A DNA stretch of 41,801 nucleotides from a virus. The DNA is taken from positions 1 through 41,801 of the IMG/VR virus record IMGVR_UViG_3300020156_000014, one strand, 5' to 3'. Positions 29,018 to 37,754 of this stretch are shown piece after piece. Position 1 is the first letter of the stretch; every line of letters starts with the position of its first letter. The position numbers were made by a program, and so were the translations under genes. Under the pieces are notes generated by a model. It was not told where the DNA came from. It did not search any database and was given only the letters and a program-made list of their open reading frames with translations.

Positions 29018-29449
29018 ATGGACAGAAACAAAGTCACTGAGCTATTAAAGAACTACCCGTACTACAAATACGCGGTAAGGCAGTACGAGAAGCACCAACG
29101 TACTCCTGTAGCGGCAGTAGCCAGTTATGACGATATGCCGCGTTCATCCTCATTCGGGTCCAAGATGCCGACTATGAGCGATGGAATCAGCTTGCAGGAC
29201 ATAGCAGACTATCTCGCATACAAACACACTGTAGACGAGATTGAAGGGGCGCTAGACGTACTGACTGAGGACGAACGAGCGGTGATTGAACTCAAATGGA
29301 TTCGCAACGTGACTCTCCGAAAGATTGAGGAACGGCGGTTCATGGGTAGAGACTACGCCAAGAAGATCCACCGTAGAGCCTTGGAAAAGCTGGCGATTTG
29401 CCTGAGATTCACTGATGTTCCCGAAATCGAGATCATCATTGTTGCATGA
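29018..29449 (+). CDS. ArpU/sigma-region-4-like late transcription regulator
   Basis: 143 residues after GAAAGGAGAGAAGCG. The C-terminal half follows sigma-70 region 4 and ArpU/RinA-type late activators: ALDVLTEDERAVIELKWIRN, VTLRKIEERRFMGRDYAKKI, HRRALEKLAI. Position as the last early gene just before the packaging module is typical of these activators, which turn on late transcription. Confidence 0.78.
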   Translation: MDRNKVTELLKNYPYYKYAVRQYEKHQRTPVAAVASYDDMPRSSSFGSKMPTMSDGISLQDIADYLAYKHTVDEIEGALDVLTEDERAVIELKWIRNVTLRKIEERRFMGRDYAKKIHRRALEKLAICLRFTDVPEIEIIIVA

Positions 29450-29464
29450 TATCCCCTTTTTATC

Positions 29465-29514
29465 CCCACAACCCTGTTATTATGAAATTGTGGGAACGTT
29501 CAACGAAGCTTCGT
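29465..29514. promoter_or_regulatory. Inverted repeats upstream of the late genes
   Basis: CCCACAA (29465-29471) faces TTGTGGG (29488-29494) around a TTATTAT -10-like core. Directly after it lies the palindrome ACGAAGCTTCGT (29503-29514). Location between the late regulator and the packaging genes suggests a late promoter or activator site; a packaging site is the alternative. Confidence 0.4.
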
Positions 29515-29640
29515 AATGAATCCCAATTGAGCGTACACTTAGCACCCAAAAAGATAAGTCTGACCTCTTCGGTCGGGTGAAGGATCGGGGTATACCGGTC
29601 GGCTAGGTGGTACGCCAACTAAACTATGAATGCCAAAGAA
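29515..29640. other. Non-coding GC-richer stretch before the late genes
   Basis: No credible ORF. It contains GACC-TCTTC-GGTC and the palindrome GGTATACC, plus one degenerate half copy (reverse) of the dispersed repeat near 29565. It could be a leader, a packaging site, or both. Confidence 0.35.
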
Positions 29641-29663
29641 AAGCATCCTTCGGGGTGCTTTTT
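29641..29663 (+). terminator. Intrinsic terminator, TTCG loop
   Basis: AAGCATCC-TTCG-GGGTGCTT followed by a T tract. It separates the early operon, including the late regulator, from the late region, so late transcription must start after it or read through. Confidence 0.8.
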
Positions 29664-29686
29664 GCATTGAGTTAGGCGGTGAAAGG

Positions 29687-29905
29687 ATGGACTACAACCT
29701 CCGAGACATAGACAATCACATTTACGCATACATGCAGAGGACCTATAACGGATTCAAGAGCATCAAAGAGACTGGCGCAGGACTAAACGCAGTCAAAGGG
29801 ATACGAGACATATCCTTTCGATGCCAAAAGCAAGACTACTCTTATTGTGAACTATGGGTGTATTACCACATCGAGAGTGGAGATATTCAGGTGGAACAGA
29901 GGTGA
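29687..29905 (+). CDS. Hypothetical protein, 72 aa
   Basis: ATG 29687 chosen because the longer frame runs through the terminator. A small alpha/beta protein (RDIDNHIYAYMQRTYN, YCELWVYYHIESGDIQ). No known family. Confidence 0.55.
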   Translation: MDYNLRDIDNHIYAYMQRTYNGFKSIKETGAGLNAVKGIRDISFRCQKQDYSYCELWVYYHIESGDIQVEQR

Positions 29906-29911
29906 GAGGGA

Positions 29912-30043
29912 ATGAATTGGTTTAAACGTATCCTCCATGATCACAAATGGAATCTTGTTAACTCACGTTTGATAGATTGCGGAAGGAACAAGATGTTTTA
30001 CTATGAATGCTCGTGTGGTGCCAAGAAAGCGAGGACGCTATGA
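29912..30043 (+). CDS. Hypothetical Cys-containing protein, 43 aa
   Basis: GGTGAGAGGGA precedes ATG. Contains C...YYECSCGAKK, a CxC with another Cys before it, and is basic. The stop overlaps the next ATG. Confidence 0.5.
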   Translation: MNWFKRILHDHKWNLVNSRLIDCGRNKMFYYECSCGAKKARTL

Positions 30044-30372
30044 AACCATATGTTTGGCAGGATGGAATAAGTTCAGAGGAAGCTAAGAACGGCGCATATT
30101 GGGAGCGAAACATGTTGGCACTTATGCTTGCAAAACTCACTAACGAAAAAATGACGGTATGGGAGAACTCGTATCGTAGTGGATGGTATTATCATGGCGA
30201 GTGGGATGGATGGAGCAGAGTAATCAGTATAAACCGCGGACAAATCACATTTCATGTGCCCGATGATTTTGATTTAGGAAACCTGCCGCAGATAACCCCG
30301 AATTGGGACGGACATACCACAGAAGAAAAGTGGCGAAGAGTTGCCGAAATATGCGGAGTAATTTTGGATTAG
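30040..30372 (+). CDS. Hypothetical protein, 110 aa
   Basis: ATG 30040 overlaps the previous stop (ATGA). A Trp-rich alpha/beta protein (SGWYYHGEWDGWSRVISINR) with no recognised family. The stop runs into repeat copy 10. Confidence 0.6.
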   Translation: MKPYVWQDGISSEEAKNGAYWERNMLALMLAKLTNEKMTVWENSYRSGWYYHGEWDGWSRVISINRGQITFHVPDDFDLGNLPQITPNWDGHTTEEKWRRVAEICGVILD

Positions 30373-30428
30373 GCGCAACGCGCCATCGAAACGACCGAAA
30401 TACTTAGCGCGTAGCGCGGAAGCCGTAT
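30372..30428 (+). repeat. Two-hairpin dispersed repeat, copy 10
   Basis: GGCGC-AAC-GCGCC, then TCG-AAACGAC-CGA, TACTTA, GCGC-GTA-GCGC and GGAAGCCGTAT. It is the last copy; none is seen in the head and tail genes. Confidence 0.75.
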
Positions 30429-30469
30429 CATATCGAGCATGTCCTCGTAATGATCATGGAGGGGTATTC

Positions 30470-30646
30470 ATGAATCCAAGCGGAGACGCTAAAACCTTCT
30501 ACAAAACACATCAATCCAGAGAAGCGAGGGAATTAGCGGAACAGAAAGCAAAGGAAGCGAGAGAGCAGCTAAGAGATAAACTCGGATTAAGCGAAGTCAA
30601 CCGCATTATAGCGAGTAAATCTGATGCGCCTAGTGCGCGGAGGTGA
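30470..30646 (+). CDS. Hypothetical helical protein, 58 aa
   Basis: GGAGGGGTATTC precedes ATG. A single charged helix (SREARELAEQKAKEAREQLR). Unknown function. Confidence 0.55.
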   Translation: MNPSGDAKTFYKTHQSREARELAEQKAKEAREQLRDKLGLSEVNRIIASKSDAPSARR

Positions 30647-30677
30647 TCCACTATCTGCAAGGCAAAGAGAAAGGAGA

Positions 30678-30845
30678 ATGGTTGTGGATGCGATTGTGAT
30701 ACTGCGAAACGGCAAACAGTACGAGATGGACGGTGCAAAAGGCAAGATCGTAGAGTTAACAAAGAAGTTGAATAGGCACAGATTCTTACATATCGGAAAC
30801 GTAATTATCAACACAGCAGAGATTGAATCAATTGAGTTCAAATGA
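30678..30845 (+). CDS. Hypothetical protein, 55 aa
   Basis: ATG 30678 or GTG 30684 after AAAGGAG; the latter has better spacing. A beta-rich small protein (AIVILRNGKQYEMDG ... FLHIGNVIINTAEIESI). It looks like a compact domain but no family is recognised. Confidence 0.55.
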   Translation: MVVDAIVILRNGKQYEMDGAKGKIVELTKKLNRHRFLHIGNVIINTAEIESIEFK

Positions 30846-30929
30846 TAACAAACTGTATCAACAAGAGAAATGAATGCCAATCTCTCAGCGACCGGATATA
30901 CCAAACTGTAACATTCTGAGGTGGAACTG

Positions 30930-31121
30930 ATGGAACAGAAAGAATATGAACACATCCAAACCATACTTTGCTTTAAAGAATGCACCAAGAAAGCCAAATG
31001 CATGGTAGCGAGCGAACAAGGAACATTCTATCCAGAAATCCGCATGAGAAAAGACGATACATTCTACATCGTGTGTGGCGATTATGAAGCGGTACAAACA
31101 GAGGAACCAGTAACGGAGTGA
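30930..31121 (+). CDS. Hypothetical protein, 63 aa
   Basis: ATG 30930 after GAGGTGGAACTG. Cys at three places (CFKEC, C) and an acidic tail. Directly precedes the terminase genes. Confidence 0.55.
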   Translation: MEQKEYEHIQTILCFKECTKKAKCMVASEQGTFYPEIRMRKDDTFYIVCGDYEAVQTEEPVTE

Positions 31122-31131
31122 GGTGGTGAAC

Positions 31132-31584
31132 ATGGCACGTCCAAGCAAATACGAGACAGAAGTGAAAGACAAGTTAATACTCGTTGAAGGTTGGGTACGT
31201 GACGGACTCACCGATGAACAGATATGTCATAACTTAGGCATATCAACAACATCACTCTATGAATACAAGTCCAAATACTCGGAGTTTGCGGAGTGTTTTA
31301 AAAAGGGTCGAGAGGTAGCAGACTATCTCGTTGAAAACGCACTTATGAAATCGGCGCTTGGATATCATTTTGACGAACATGTGATGACCAAGGAAGGTCC
31401 GGCCACCGTGACCAAGTATGCGCAACCAAACACAACCGCGCAGATATTTTGGCTCAAGAACCGTCGCTCTGACAAATGGCGTGATAAACCGGATGCAGAA
31501 GAACGATACAAGAAACTCATTGCATTGTTGGGCAAACTTAACCTAAGTGAAGACGAGATAAACGAGTTGGTGAGTAACCTATGA
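31132..31584 (+). CDS. terS: Terminase small subunit
   Basis: 150 residues from ATG 31132 after GTGAGGTGG. The N-terminal helix-turn-helix (LVEGWVRDGLTDEQICHNLG, TTSLYEYKSKYSEFAECF) is of the homeodomain-like small-terminase type. The segment AQIFWLKNRRSDKWRDK is a common marker of this family. It recognises the packaging site and recruits the large subunit, whose gene overlaps by 4 bases. Confidence 0.88.
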   Translation: MARPSKYETEVKDKLILVEGWVRDGLTDEQICHNLGISTTSLYEYKSKYSEFAECFKKGREVADYLVENALMKSALGYHFDEHVMTKEGPATVTKYAQPNTTAQIFWLKNRRSDKWRDKPDAEERYKKLIALLGKLNLSEDEINELVSNL

Positions 31585-33284
31585 GTACCGCCGAACTCTT
31601 GCAATATAAAGATGATCCGTTTGCTCAGAAGCTGATTAAATTGGTGCTGAGTAAGCAGAGCGCCATTAAATCAGCATTCGAGTGTAATTCCGCTTATGAG
31701 TGGATCATTAAAAACGGCTTTCTTAACGAGAACGGCGTGCCGATGGAATTCAATGATCGTGAATTTCTGATTGCACCGCTTTCGGATGAAGCTAAACTAC
31801 TCGCAGCCATAAAGTGTTCGCAAATAGGGTTTAGCACCATTTCGATATTCAAGACAATCTACATGTGCATCAAGTACGGCTACAACATCATCTACACGTT
31901 GCCGACTGATAGTGATACACAAGAATTCGCAAAAGCTAAAACGAATCTGATCATCGCAAACAACCCGATGATAAAGAACTACATGATCGACGATAGCCTA
32001 CATACAAAGTCGTTCAAGACACTGGACGGCTCGAATGTAGGTTTTTGGTTTAGTAAAGGCACATATGGTCAATCCGCCGCGATCATGCAAACAGCGGACA
32101 TTCTAATCAAGGATGAATTTGACCGTTCGAATCAGCCGGTACTGAATCAATACAAATCGCGTATCACCGCTTCAAGCTACGGTGCAGAATGGGAGTTCTC
32201 AAACCCAACGTTCCCAAGCTTTGGCGTAGATTATACATTCCAGTTGTCCGACCAAAAACACTATATCTACTGGTGCCCATCATGCGGTCATGCATCGTAT
32301 ATCACGTATGAGCCTGAGAGCTTCGATGGCGGTAACACTCACCACGTATGCAAAGAACGTAAAGAGTTTGTCTGCGGCTCCTGTAACGATATCCTAGACC
32401 GCAGGAAAGCGGATAAGGAATGGGTGAAGAAATACACCGATGATAAATACGGCATCAGCGGATATTGGATTAGTCAGTTCATGGCTCCGTGGGTGTCTGC
32501 ACAAAAATTGATTCGAGAAAAGAGCCTTACGAGACCGGATGTGTGGGCGAACTTTTTCGAGGGAAAACCTTATGCAAGTGGATCAAACACATTAGATCCA
32601 AACAACATCATAAAAAACATCCAGTATGACCAGAACGGGTACATCATGAAGAACCCGGGGAAGTACAACTGTCTTGGGGTGGATGTTGGTGGAACTGTAG
32701 ATAATCCTCACTTCCATTGCGTGAGAGGAACAGAACAAGGGATAAGTGAGATTATTAAAATACAAGGCGAAGAAGCACTTCACCGTTACATGAGAATGCA
32801 AAACATTAGCATGTGCGTGACTGACAACGCCCCATATCCTGAAATTGCTGTACGTCTCACTAAAGAATTCCCTGGGAAAGTGTTCAGATGTGTTTTCGAT
32901 TACAACGAAAAGCGTCGGGAGATTTACGAGACTGATTACAAAACACGCATTGTCAACGTACATCGAACGCGCATATTCGACAGAGTAGTTGATGGTTATT
33001 TAACGGGTGAACGCAAGGTATTCATAGAGGGGCTTGAACCGAGCCTATCTAGCATGGCGAACGGTACAGAGTCCCTTTGCCGTCATTGGAGTGCTCAACG
33101 CAAGGTTGGAACTCAGGGAGAAACAAGAAAAGAAGATAGCAACAATAAAGACATTAAGTTCGATCGGTTAGGCGAAGCGATTCCTCAATGGATCAACGAG
33201 GGTCCAGACCATTTTTCGCTCGGCGACATTTATCTGCAAATCGCACAATTGATTCAAGTGAAGTTCTCGGAAGGGGTGATATAG
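31581..33284 (+). CDS. terL: Terminase large subunit, lambda gpA type
   Basis: 567 residues. The ATPase domain has a deviant Walker A, KCSQIGFST (residues 78-86), resembling lambda gpA KSARVGYSK, and a Walker B at ADILIKDEFD (about 172-181). A Cys insertion (WCPSCGH ... VCGSCND, about 225-270) resembles a zinc ribbon. The nuclease domain starts near GVDVGGTVDN (about residue 368). It powers DNA translocation and cuts concatemers. The stop overlaps the portal GTG start. Confidence 0.9.
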   Translation: MSTAELLQYKDDPFAQKLIKLVLSKQSAIKSAFECNSAYEWIIKNGFLNENGVPMEFNDREFLIAPLSDEAKLLAAIKCSQIGFSTISIFKTIYMCIKYGYNIIYTLPTDSDTQEFAKAKTNLIIANNPMIKNYMIDDSLHTKSFKTLDGSNVGFWFSKGTYGQSAAIMQTADILIKDEFDRSNQPVLNQYKSRITASSYGAEWEFSNPTFPSFGVDYTFQLSDQKHYIYWCPSCGHASYITYEPESFDGGNTHHVCKERKEFVCGSCNDILDRRKADKEWVKKYTDDKYGISGYWISQFMAPWVSAQKLIREKSLTRPDVWANFFEGKPYASGSNTLDPNNIIKNIQYDQNGYIMKNPGKYNCLGVDVGGTVDNPHFHCVRGTEQGISEIIKIQGEEALHRYMRMQNISMCVTDNAPYPEIAVRLTKEFPGKVFRCVFDYNEKRREIYETDYKTRIVNVHRTRIFDRVVDGYLTGERKVFIEGLEPSLSSMANGTESLCRHWSAQRKVGTQGETRKEDSNNKDIKFDRLGEAIPQWINEGPDHFSLGDIYLQIAQLIQVKFSEGVI

Positions 33285-35362
33285 TGGCAGACAAGAAAGA
33301 CACAGACAAACTTAAAGCACGAAGGGACGCGGACTTAGAAACATCCAAGAAGTTCATGGACCCGATTCACCAAAAGATGGACAAGTACTATGAAATGTAC
33401 CGCAACCGATGGGACAACGAGGACGGATTCAAGATCAGCGACCTTTACGCTTATGTAGAGACAGTGGTCCCCATCCTCACCAACAATCGGGTGCGTTCAT
33501 CGGTCCACTCGGACTATCCCGACTATATCCAACACGCACAAGGCATGACGGATATCCTTGACCACACGTATGATATCAACGATTGGGACTATGAGTCGCA
33601 GGAAGTCGCACGTATGGCTGAGATATACCGCTCCTCACTCGCTTATACCGGCTTTGATGGCGACTACAAGAACGGTACAGGCAAGATTTGCATTAAAGGC
33701 ATGAATATACGGTGGGCGTACTTAGACCCAGCACCGACGAAGTTCGATGATTCGAGCTTCTTTTTTTATGTCGAGCCGAAGCGGAAAAGTGAGGTGATCA
33801 AGTCTCACCCTGACAAGAAAGCTGAAATCCTAGCGAGTGTCGAGAGTCGAGATAAGCAGAGTGGTGACGGGAAAAACCGCAAATGGTGGCAGTCGTTCAT
33901 TACAAGTGTGAAGTCTTATCTCAACTTCAACGACACCGCGACAACAGGACAGCGATTAAGCATCGGTCAGCCACTCGCGGAAATGAGCGAAGAGGACAAG
34001 CGTAAGAACTCGGTCGCTTATATCCACTATTGGTATCGGGACGATAACGACGGATGGCGCGTGTCCTTCTGGGCAGACGATGTATTCCTAGAGGACAGAG
34101 AAAACCCGTTCTGGCATGGTAAACTGCCGTTCGATATCTACAACCCGACTAAGGATATCCTCTCGTCGTTGGGCATACCGATGGGCGAGCATCTTGAAAA
34201 TTTGAACATTGAGCGCAATCTTTTGATGAATTATATCTCTGAAAACGCTGGTTTACATGCTGATCCTCCGTTAATTTATAACACGGCATTAGGGAACATC
34301 GGAGATCCGCGAGCGCTCAGAGAACAGTACAAACGTAACGGTGCAATCCCAGTTAACAACCCTGACGGATTGCCGTTGAATGCCTTGGTGGACAATATCC
34401 AACCGCCATCACTTCCTGCATATGTCATTGACTTACCTGACCGCTATGAAATGATGCAAGACCGCACAACGGGCGTGAATGACTCGTTTAGGGGCATGAG
34501 TGAAGCTACTAGCGGTAAAGAAGTGCAATTGAAGCAAGAAGCTGCCTATACGCGAATCAAAACGAAGATAGACAACTTCGAGCGGTTCAACAAATCCATC
34601 GCGGAAAAGGTCATTGTACTCGCCATGCAACATTACAAAGACGTGCGAGCATTCCGCATTAAGGGCGATTACACGAAGTATGAGTCGATGATGAATCAAG
34701 AGGGTGCGCCTTTCGAGGTTCAACCGATCCAACAGGGTGTGAATCCTGATACCGAGGAACCTGTCTATGACCGCTCAGAGTTCTACATGTACGCTAACCC
34801 TCATGAGTGGACAAAACAGCCGCAGGAAGCCGTTCAAGGCGTTGAGGGAGAGCCTACAGAAGAGGGCGTACAAGAAGCGTTTAAAATCATCCAGTTTACC
34901 GTTGAGATTGAAGCCGGTTCATCCCTTCCAACCTCGCGTCTAGCACGTAGAGAGGAAGCGATTGAACTCTACACCGCAAAAGCCATCGACCAAGAGTCGT
35001 TATTGGACGTGTACGACTGGCCTAAGCGTGATGATATCCGCAAGCGCATGGCAGAAGCCGCACAAGCCGAGCAAGAAGCCATGATGCAGATGGAACAGGC
35101 GAAAGCGGAGCAACAAGCACAACAGCAACAAATGCAGTTACAGAGCCAAATGCAAATGAAGCAGATGGAAATGCAATCACGCGAACAGCAGACACAAATG
35201 AACAACGAAGCCAAAGCACAGCAGAATCAAGCAAAACAAGCTGAACAGTTACCCGATATCGCGTCTAGTTTGGACAAACTCCGTCAAGCAGTACCCGAAT
35301 TAGCGCAGTTATCGGACGAAGAACTGTTAGCTTATGTGAATCAGATGCAATTGGGGGCGTAA
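33284..35362 (+). CDS. Portal protein, 692 aa
   Basis: GTG 33284 overlaps the terL stop by one base. It is long like podoviral portals (P22 portal, about 725 residues). The order of regions is a helical N-terminus, the wing/crown domain (SVAYIHYWYRDDNDG), the stem region (LNIERNLLMNYISENAG) and TGVNDSFRGMSEATSGKEVQ. The last 120 residues are Gln/Met-rich coiled coil, as in the P22 barrel. It forms the DNA entry ring. Confidence 0.87.
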   Translation: MADKKDTDKLKARRDADLETSKKFMDPIHQKMDKYYEMYRNRWDNEDGFKISDLYAYVETVVPILTNNRVRSSVHSDYPDYIQHAQGMTDILDHTYDINDWDYESQEVARMAEIYRSSLAYTGFDGDYKNGTGKICIKGMNIRWAYLDPAPTKFDDSSFFFYVEPKRKSEVIKSHPDKKAEILASVESRDKQSGDGKNRKWWQSFITSVKSYLNFNDTATTGQRLSIGQPLAEMSEEDKRKNSVAYIHYWYRDDNDGWRVSFWADDVFLEDRENPFWHGKLPFDIYNPTKDILSSLGIPMGEHLENLNIERNLLMNYISENAGLHADPPLIYNTALGNIGDPRALREQYKRNGAIPVNNPDGLPLNALVDNIQPPSLPAYVIDLPDRYEMMQDRTTGVNDSFRGMSEATSGKEVQLKQEAAYTRIKTKIDNFERFNKSIAEKVIVLAMQHYKDVRAFRIKGDYTKYESMMNQEGAPFEVQPIQQGVNPDTEEPVYDRSEFYMYANPHEWTKQPQEAVQGVEGEPTEEGVQEAFKIIQFTVEIEAGSSLPTSRLARREEAIELYTAKAIDQESLLDVYDWPKRDDIRKRMAEAAQAEQEAMMQMEQAKAEQQAQQQQMQLQSQMQMKQMEMQSREQQTQMNNEAKAQQNQAKQAEQLPDIASSLDKLRQAVPELAQLSDEELLAYVNQMQLGA

Positions 35363-35365
35363 GGG

Positions 35366-35503
35366 ATGCAAATAGCATTGATAATCGGTATTTACGCGGT
35401 AGCGATATGCTTGATCGTTCTCATTCCGCTCGTTTTTGTGTTGGTTTTTCACACAATCCCGCACTGGATAAAAGAGTTAATTGAAAAAACGGGGCGTAGG
35501 TGA
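35366..35503 (+). CDS. Small membrane protein, 45 aa
   Basis: GTAAGGG-type context before ATG 35366, three bases after the portal stop. One long membrane helix (IALIIGIYAVAICLIVLIPL) and a basic tail. A membrane peptide between portal and scaffold is unusual; its role is unknown. Confidence 0.55.
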   Translation: MQIALIIGIYAVAICLIVLIPLVFVLVFHTIPHWIKELIEKTGRR

Positions 35504-35561
35504 GAATCCTTCGCCCTAAAGTATCCAATAACCCGAATGGGACTGGAAAGGAAGTCATTCT

Positions 35562-36476
35562 ATGTTCAACGTAAGACAACCGTTTCACCAAGTTGACGAT
35601 ATGGGATGGGGAGAACTTGCCCAATCCATGACCAATGAAGTGCAACCCACCGAGGACACGGAGGTCTTAGACGAGGAAACGGAGATCACCGACGAATCAG
35701 CGGAGGAAATTACCGATGAAGCTGAGACAGAAGAAGAGGACGCTGCCGAAGTGCCTGACCAACCCGAAGAAGATCCCGAAGTTGATTTAGGTGAGGGACG
35801 CCAGCCGGTCAAACTATCGGAACTGAAATCGGGGTATCTGAGACAGTCTGATTACACCAAAAAGACGCAAATGCTCTCAGAAGAACGCAAGACCTTTGAA
35901 ACAGAGCGTGAACAATGGGCACCAGTGAAGAGCATGAGTGATTTTCTGCAAGCGAATCCGTATTTGAGTGAACAAATCCAAAGTTTCATTCAGGAATTCA
36001 CAACAACGGGTCAAATTTCGCTCTATGAAGCACTCGAAAACGCTCAATACGGTCAATACATCAACACGCTATTGTCGGAAAACAACCGGAAAGACGCAAG
36101 AATTGCTGAATTGGAAAGCAAGTACGGCGAATTGGAGTTTACCGGTACGTTCAAAGACCTCAAAACCGATTTAAAAGCCGATTACGGCGACTTGGTAACG
36201 GATGAATACCTATCATCCCTCCAAGAACGCGCAAAGGCTGAGAAGCTACCGCTAAACGTTCTGAAAGAGATTGCAGACGCTCACCTGACAAAGAAGAAAC
36301 TCGAACAAACCACGCAACAAAGCAAGAAAGTAGCAGCGAAAACCATTCAACACTTACAGGAGACAATAAGTTCATTACCACCGCAGCCGAGTTCGAAAGG
36401 ACCTGTTCCGAAAGTATCGGTCGATACATCGGGTATGTCCTATGCCGAACTCGCACGTATGCGAATGGGCGTATAA
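35562..36476 (+). CDS. Scaffolding protein
   Basis: 304 residues after GGAAAGGAAG. Residues 30-85 are highly acidic (Glu/Asp repeats). A coiled helical middle follows (TQMLSEERKTFETEREQW ... RAKAEKLPLNVLKEIAD). The basic, Pro-rich C-terminus would contact coat protein. Composition, length and position directly before the coat gene are typical of a scaffold. Confidence 0.85.
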   Translation: MFNVRQPFHQVDDMGWGELAQSMTNEVQPTEDTEVLDEETEITDESAEEITDEAETEEEDAAEVPDQPEEDPEVDLGEGRQPVKLSELKSGYLRQSDYTKKTQMLSEERKTFETEREQWAPVKSMSDFLQANPYLSEQIQSFIQEFTTTGQISLYEALENAQYGQYINTLLSENNRKDARIAELESKYGELEFTGTFKDLKTDLKADYGDLVTDEYLSSLQERAKAEKLPLNVLKEIADAHLTKKKLEQTTQQSKKVAAKTIQHLQETISSLPPQPSSKGPVPKVSVDTSGMSYAELARMRMGV

Positions 36477-36531
36477 CACCGTCAGGTGATGATTCCAGAG
36501 TCTTCGAGACAATGAAGGAGGAGCCAAACAC

Positions 36532-37488
36532 ATGGCAAACAATTTGGATAAGGTAATTGCAAGTATTAAGGATGAGATCCCTAAAAAGGTCTATAACAGC
36601 ATTGCGAAATCATCCCCGACCATGGCAATGCTCATGCGTAAAAAGAAAGTATGGGATAGCGGCGGCGACACGATCAAGCCACACATCAAGTACAAAGAAG
36701 CGGAAAACACAGGGTCCTACCGTGGCTATGACACGATGGATATCACGCCGCAGAACACCCGTACAGACGCGGAGTTCCGCTTGAAGCAATATTATGCTTC
36801 CGTGGTGTTCAACGGCTACGAGAAAGCCATTTCCAGCGGCGACAATGCGGTCTTCAACCTCGTGGATATCGCCATGAAGGACGCAGAGGACGCATTGAAG
36901 GACAAGTTCGCGACTGACCTGTTCGGTGACGGTACAGGCAACGGCGGTAAGGCTCTGCTCGGCTTGAACGCAGCGATTGACGATGGTACAAGCGTAGCGA
37001 CTTACGGTGGTATTCCTCGTTCTACCTACACATGGTGGAAAGCACAGTATGACGGTGCGGCGGCTGCTCTGACCATTGCTAAGATGCGGAACCTGTTCAT
37101 GCTTTGCGTACGCGGCGGCGTAGAAAACCGTCCTGACTTCATCGTAACGGACCTCAACCAATGGAACGCATACGCTGAACTGATTGACGGTAAAACCAAC
37201 ATTCAGCAGATCCCGAACAAAACGGCTCAAATGTTCGCGGACTTCGGATTCCCAACGCTTCACTTCATGGGTATTCCGGTCGTGTATGACGAGTACTGCC
37301 CTGCCGATAAGATGTATTTCATCAATTCGGAAACAGTGCAGCTTTGGACGAAGCCCGGTCTTGATTTCAAAATGACTGAACTTGTGAAACCTGCCAACAT
37401 GGACGCGAAAATCGGTCAAATCTTGTGGGGCGGCGAGCTCATTTGCACAGAACCACGCGCTAACGGCAAGATGGAAAACCTGACCTAA
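36532..37488 (+). CDS. Major capsid protein
   Basis: 318 residues, GAAGGAGGAGCC before ATG. The sequence has the look of an HK97-fold coat protein: N-terminal helix, an E-loop region (KQYYASVVFNGYEKAI), a long central spine helix (VFNLVDIAMKDAEDALKDKF) and conserved GGKALLGLNAAI and PDFIVTDLNQW. GC-rich optimal codons suggest high expression. No prohead protease is found, so maturation cleavage seems not to be used. Confidence 0.92.
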   Translation: MANNLDKVIASIKDEIPKKVYNSIAKSSPTMAMLMRKKKVWDSGGDTIKPHIKYKEAENTGSYRGYDTMDITPQNTRTDAEFRLKQYYASVVFNGYEKAISSGDNAVFNLVDIAMKDAEDALKDKFATDLFGDGTGNGGKALLGLNAAIDDGTSVATYGGIPRSTYTWWKAQYDGAAAALTIAKMRNLFMLCVRGGVENRPDFIVTDLNQWNAYAELIDGKTNIQQIPNKTAQMFADFGFPTLHFMGIPVVYDEYCPADKMYFINSETVQLWTKPGLDFKMTELVKPANMDAKIGQILWGGELICTEPRANGKMENLT

Positions 37489-37507
37489 TTAAAGGAGGAT
37501 AACGCAA

Positions 37508-37729
37508 ATGCCACAATCCAACACAAACAGTACTTTTAAACCGAACGCCCTTGCCAACGCAAGCGGCATGGGAACAAACGGCGTAGGAATGGAATTCACC
37601 ATTGAAGTCCTCTCCGCTGACCCAACATTGACCGCCGGTGTGTCCCGAATTTGGTTCAACACCACGGATAAGAAAATCAAAGTCTCGGTTGACGGTTCCA
37701 CTACGTATTCGAGCGCAGCCTTAACCTAA
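37508..37729 (+). CDS. Small head-associated or fibre-like protein, 73 aa
   Basis: AAAGGAGGATAACGCAA precedes ATG. The stretch GVSRIWFNTTDKKIKVSVDG resembles a beta motif at the tips of many phage fibre proteins. Just downstream of the coat gene, it may be a head fibre or decoration protein. Confidence 0.6.
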   Translation: MPQSNTNSTFKPNALANASGMGTNGVGMEFTIEVLSADPTLTAGVSRIWFNTTDKKIKVSVDGSTTYSSAALT

Positions 37730-37754
37730 TACCTGAACAACCTGTAAAGGACTC

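Noticed and set aside
36610-37419. Long minus-strand frame (269 codons) opposite the capsid gene
   Set aside because: It mirrors the highly biased codons of the coat gene, has no ribosome site and gives an unlikely protein.
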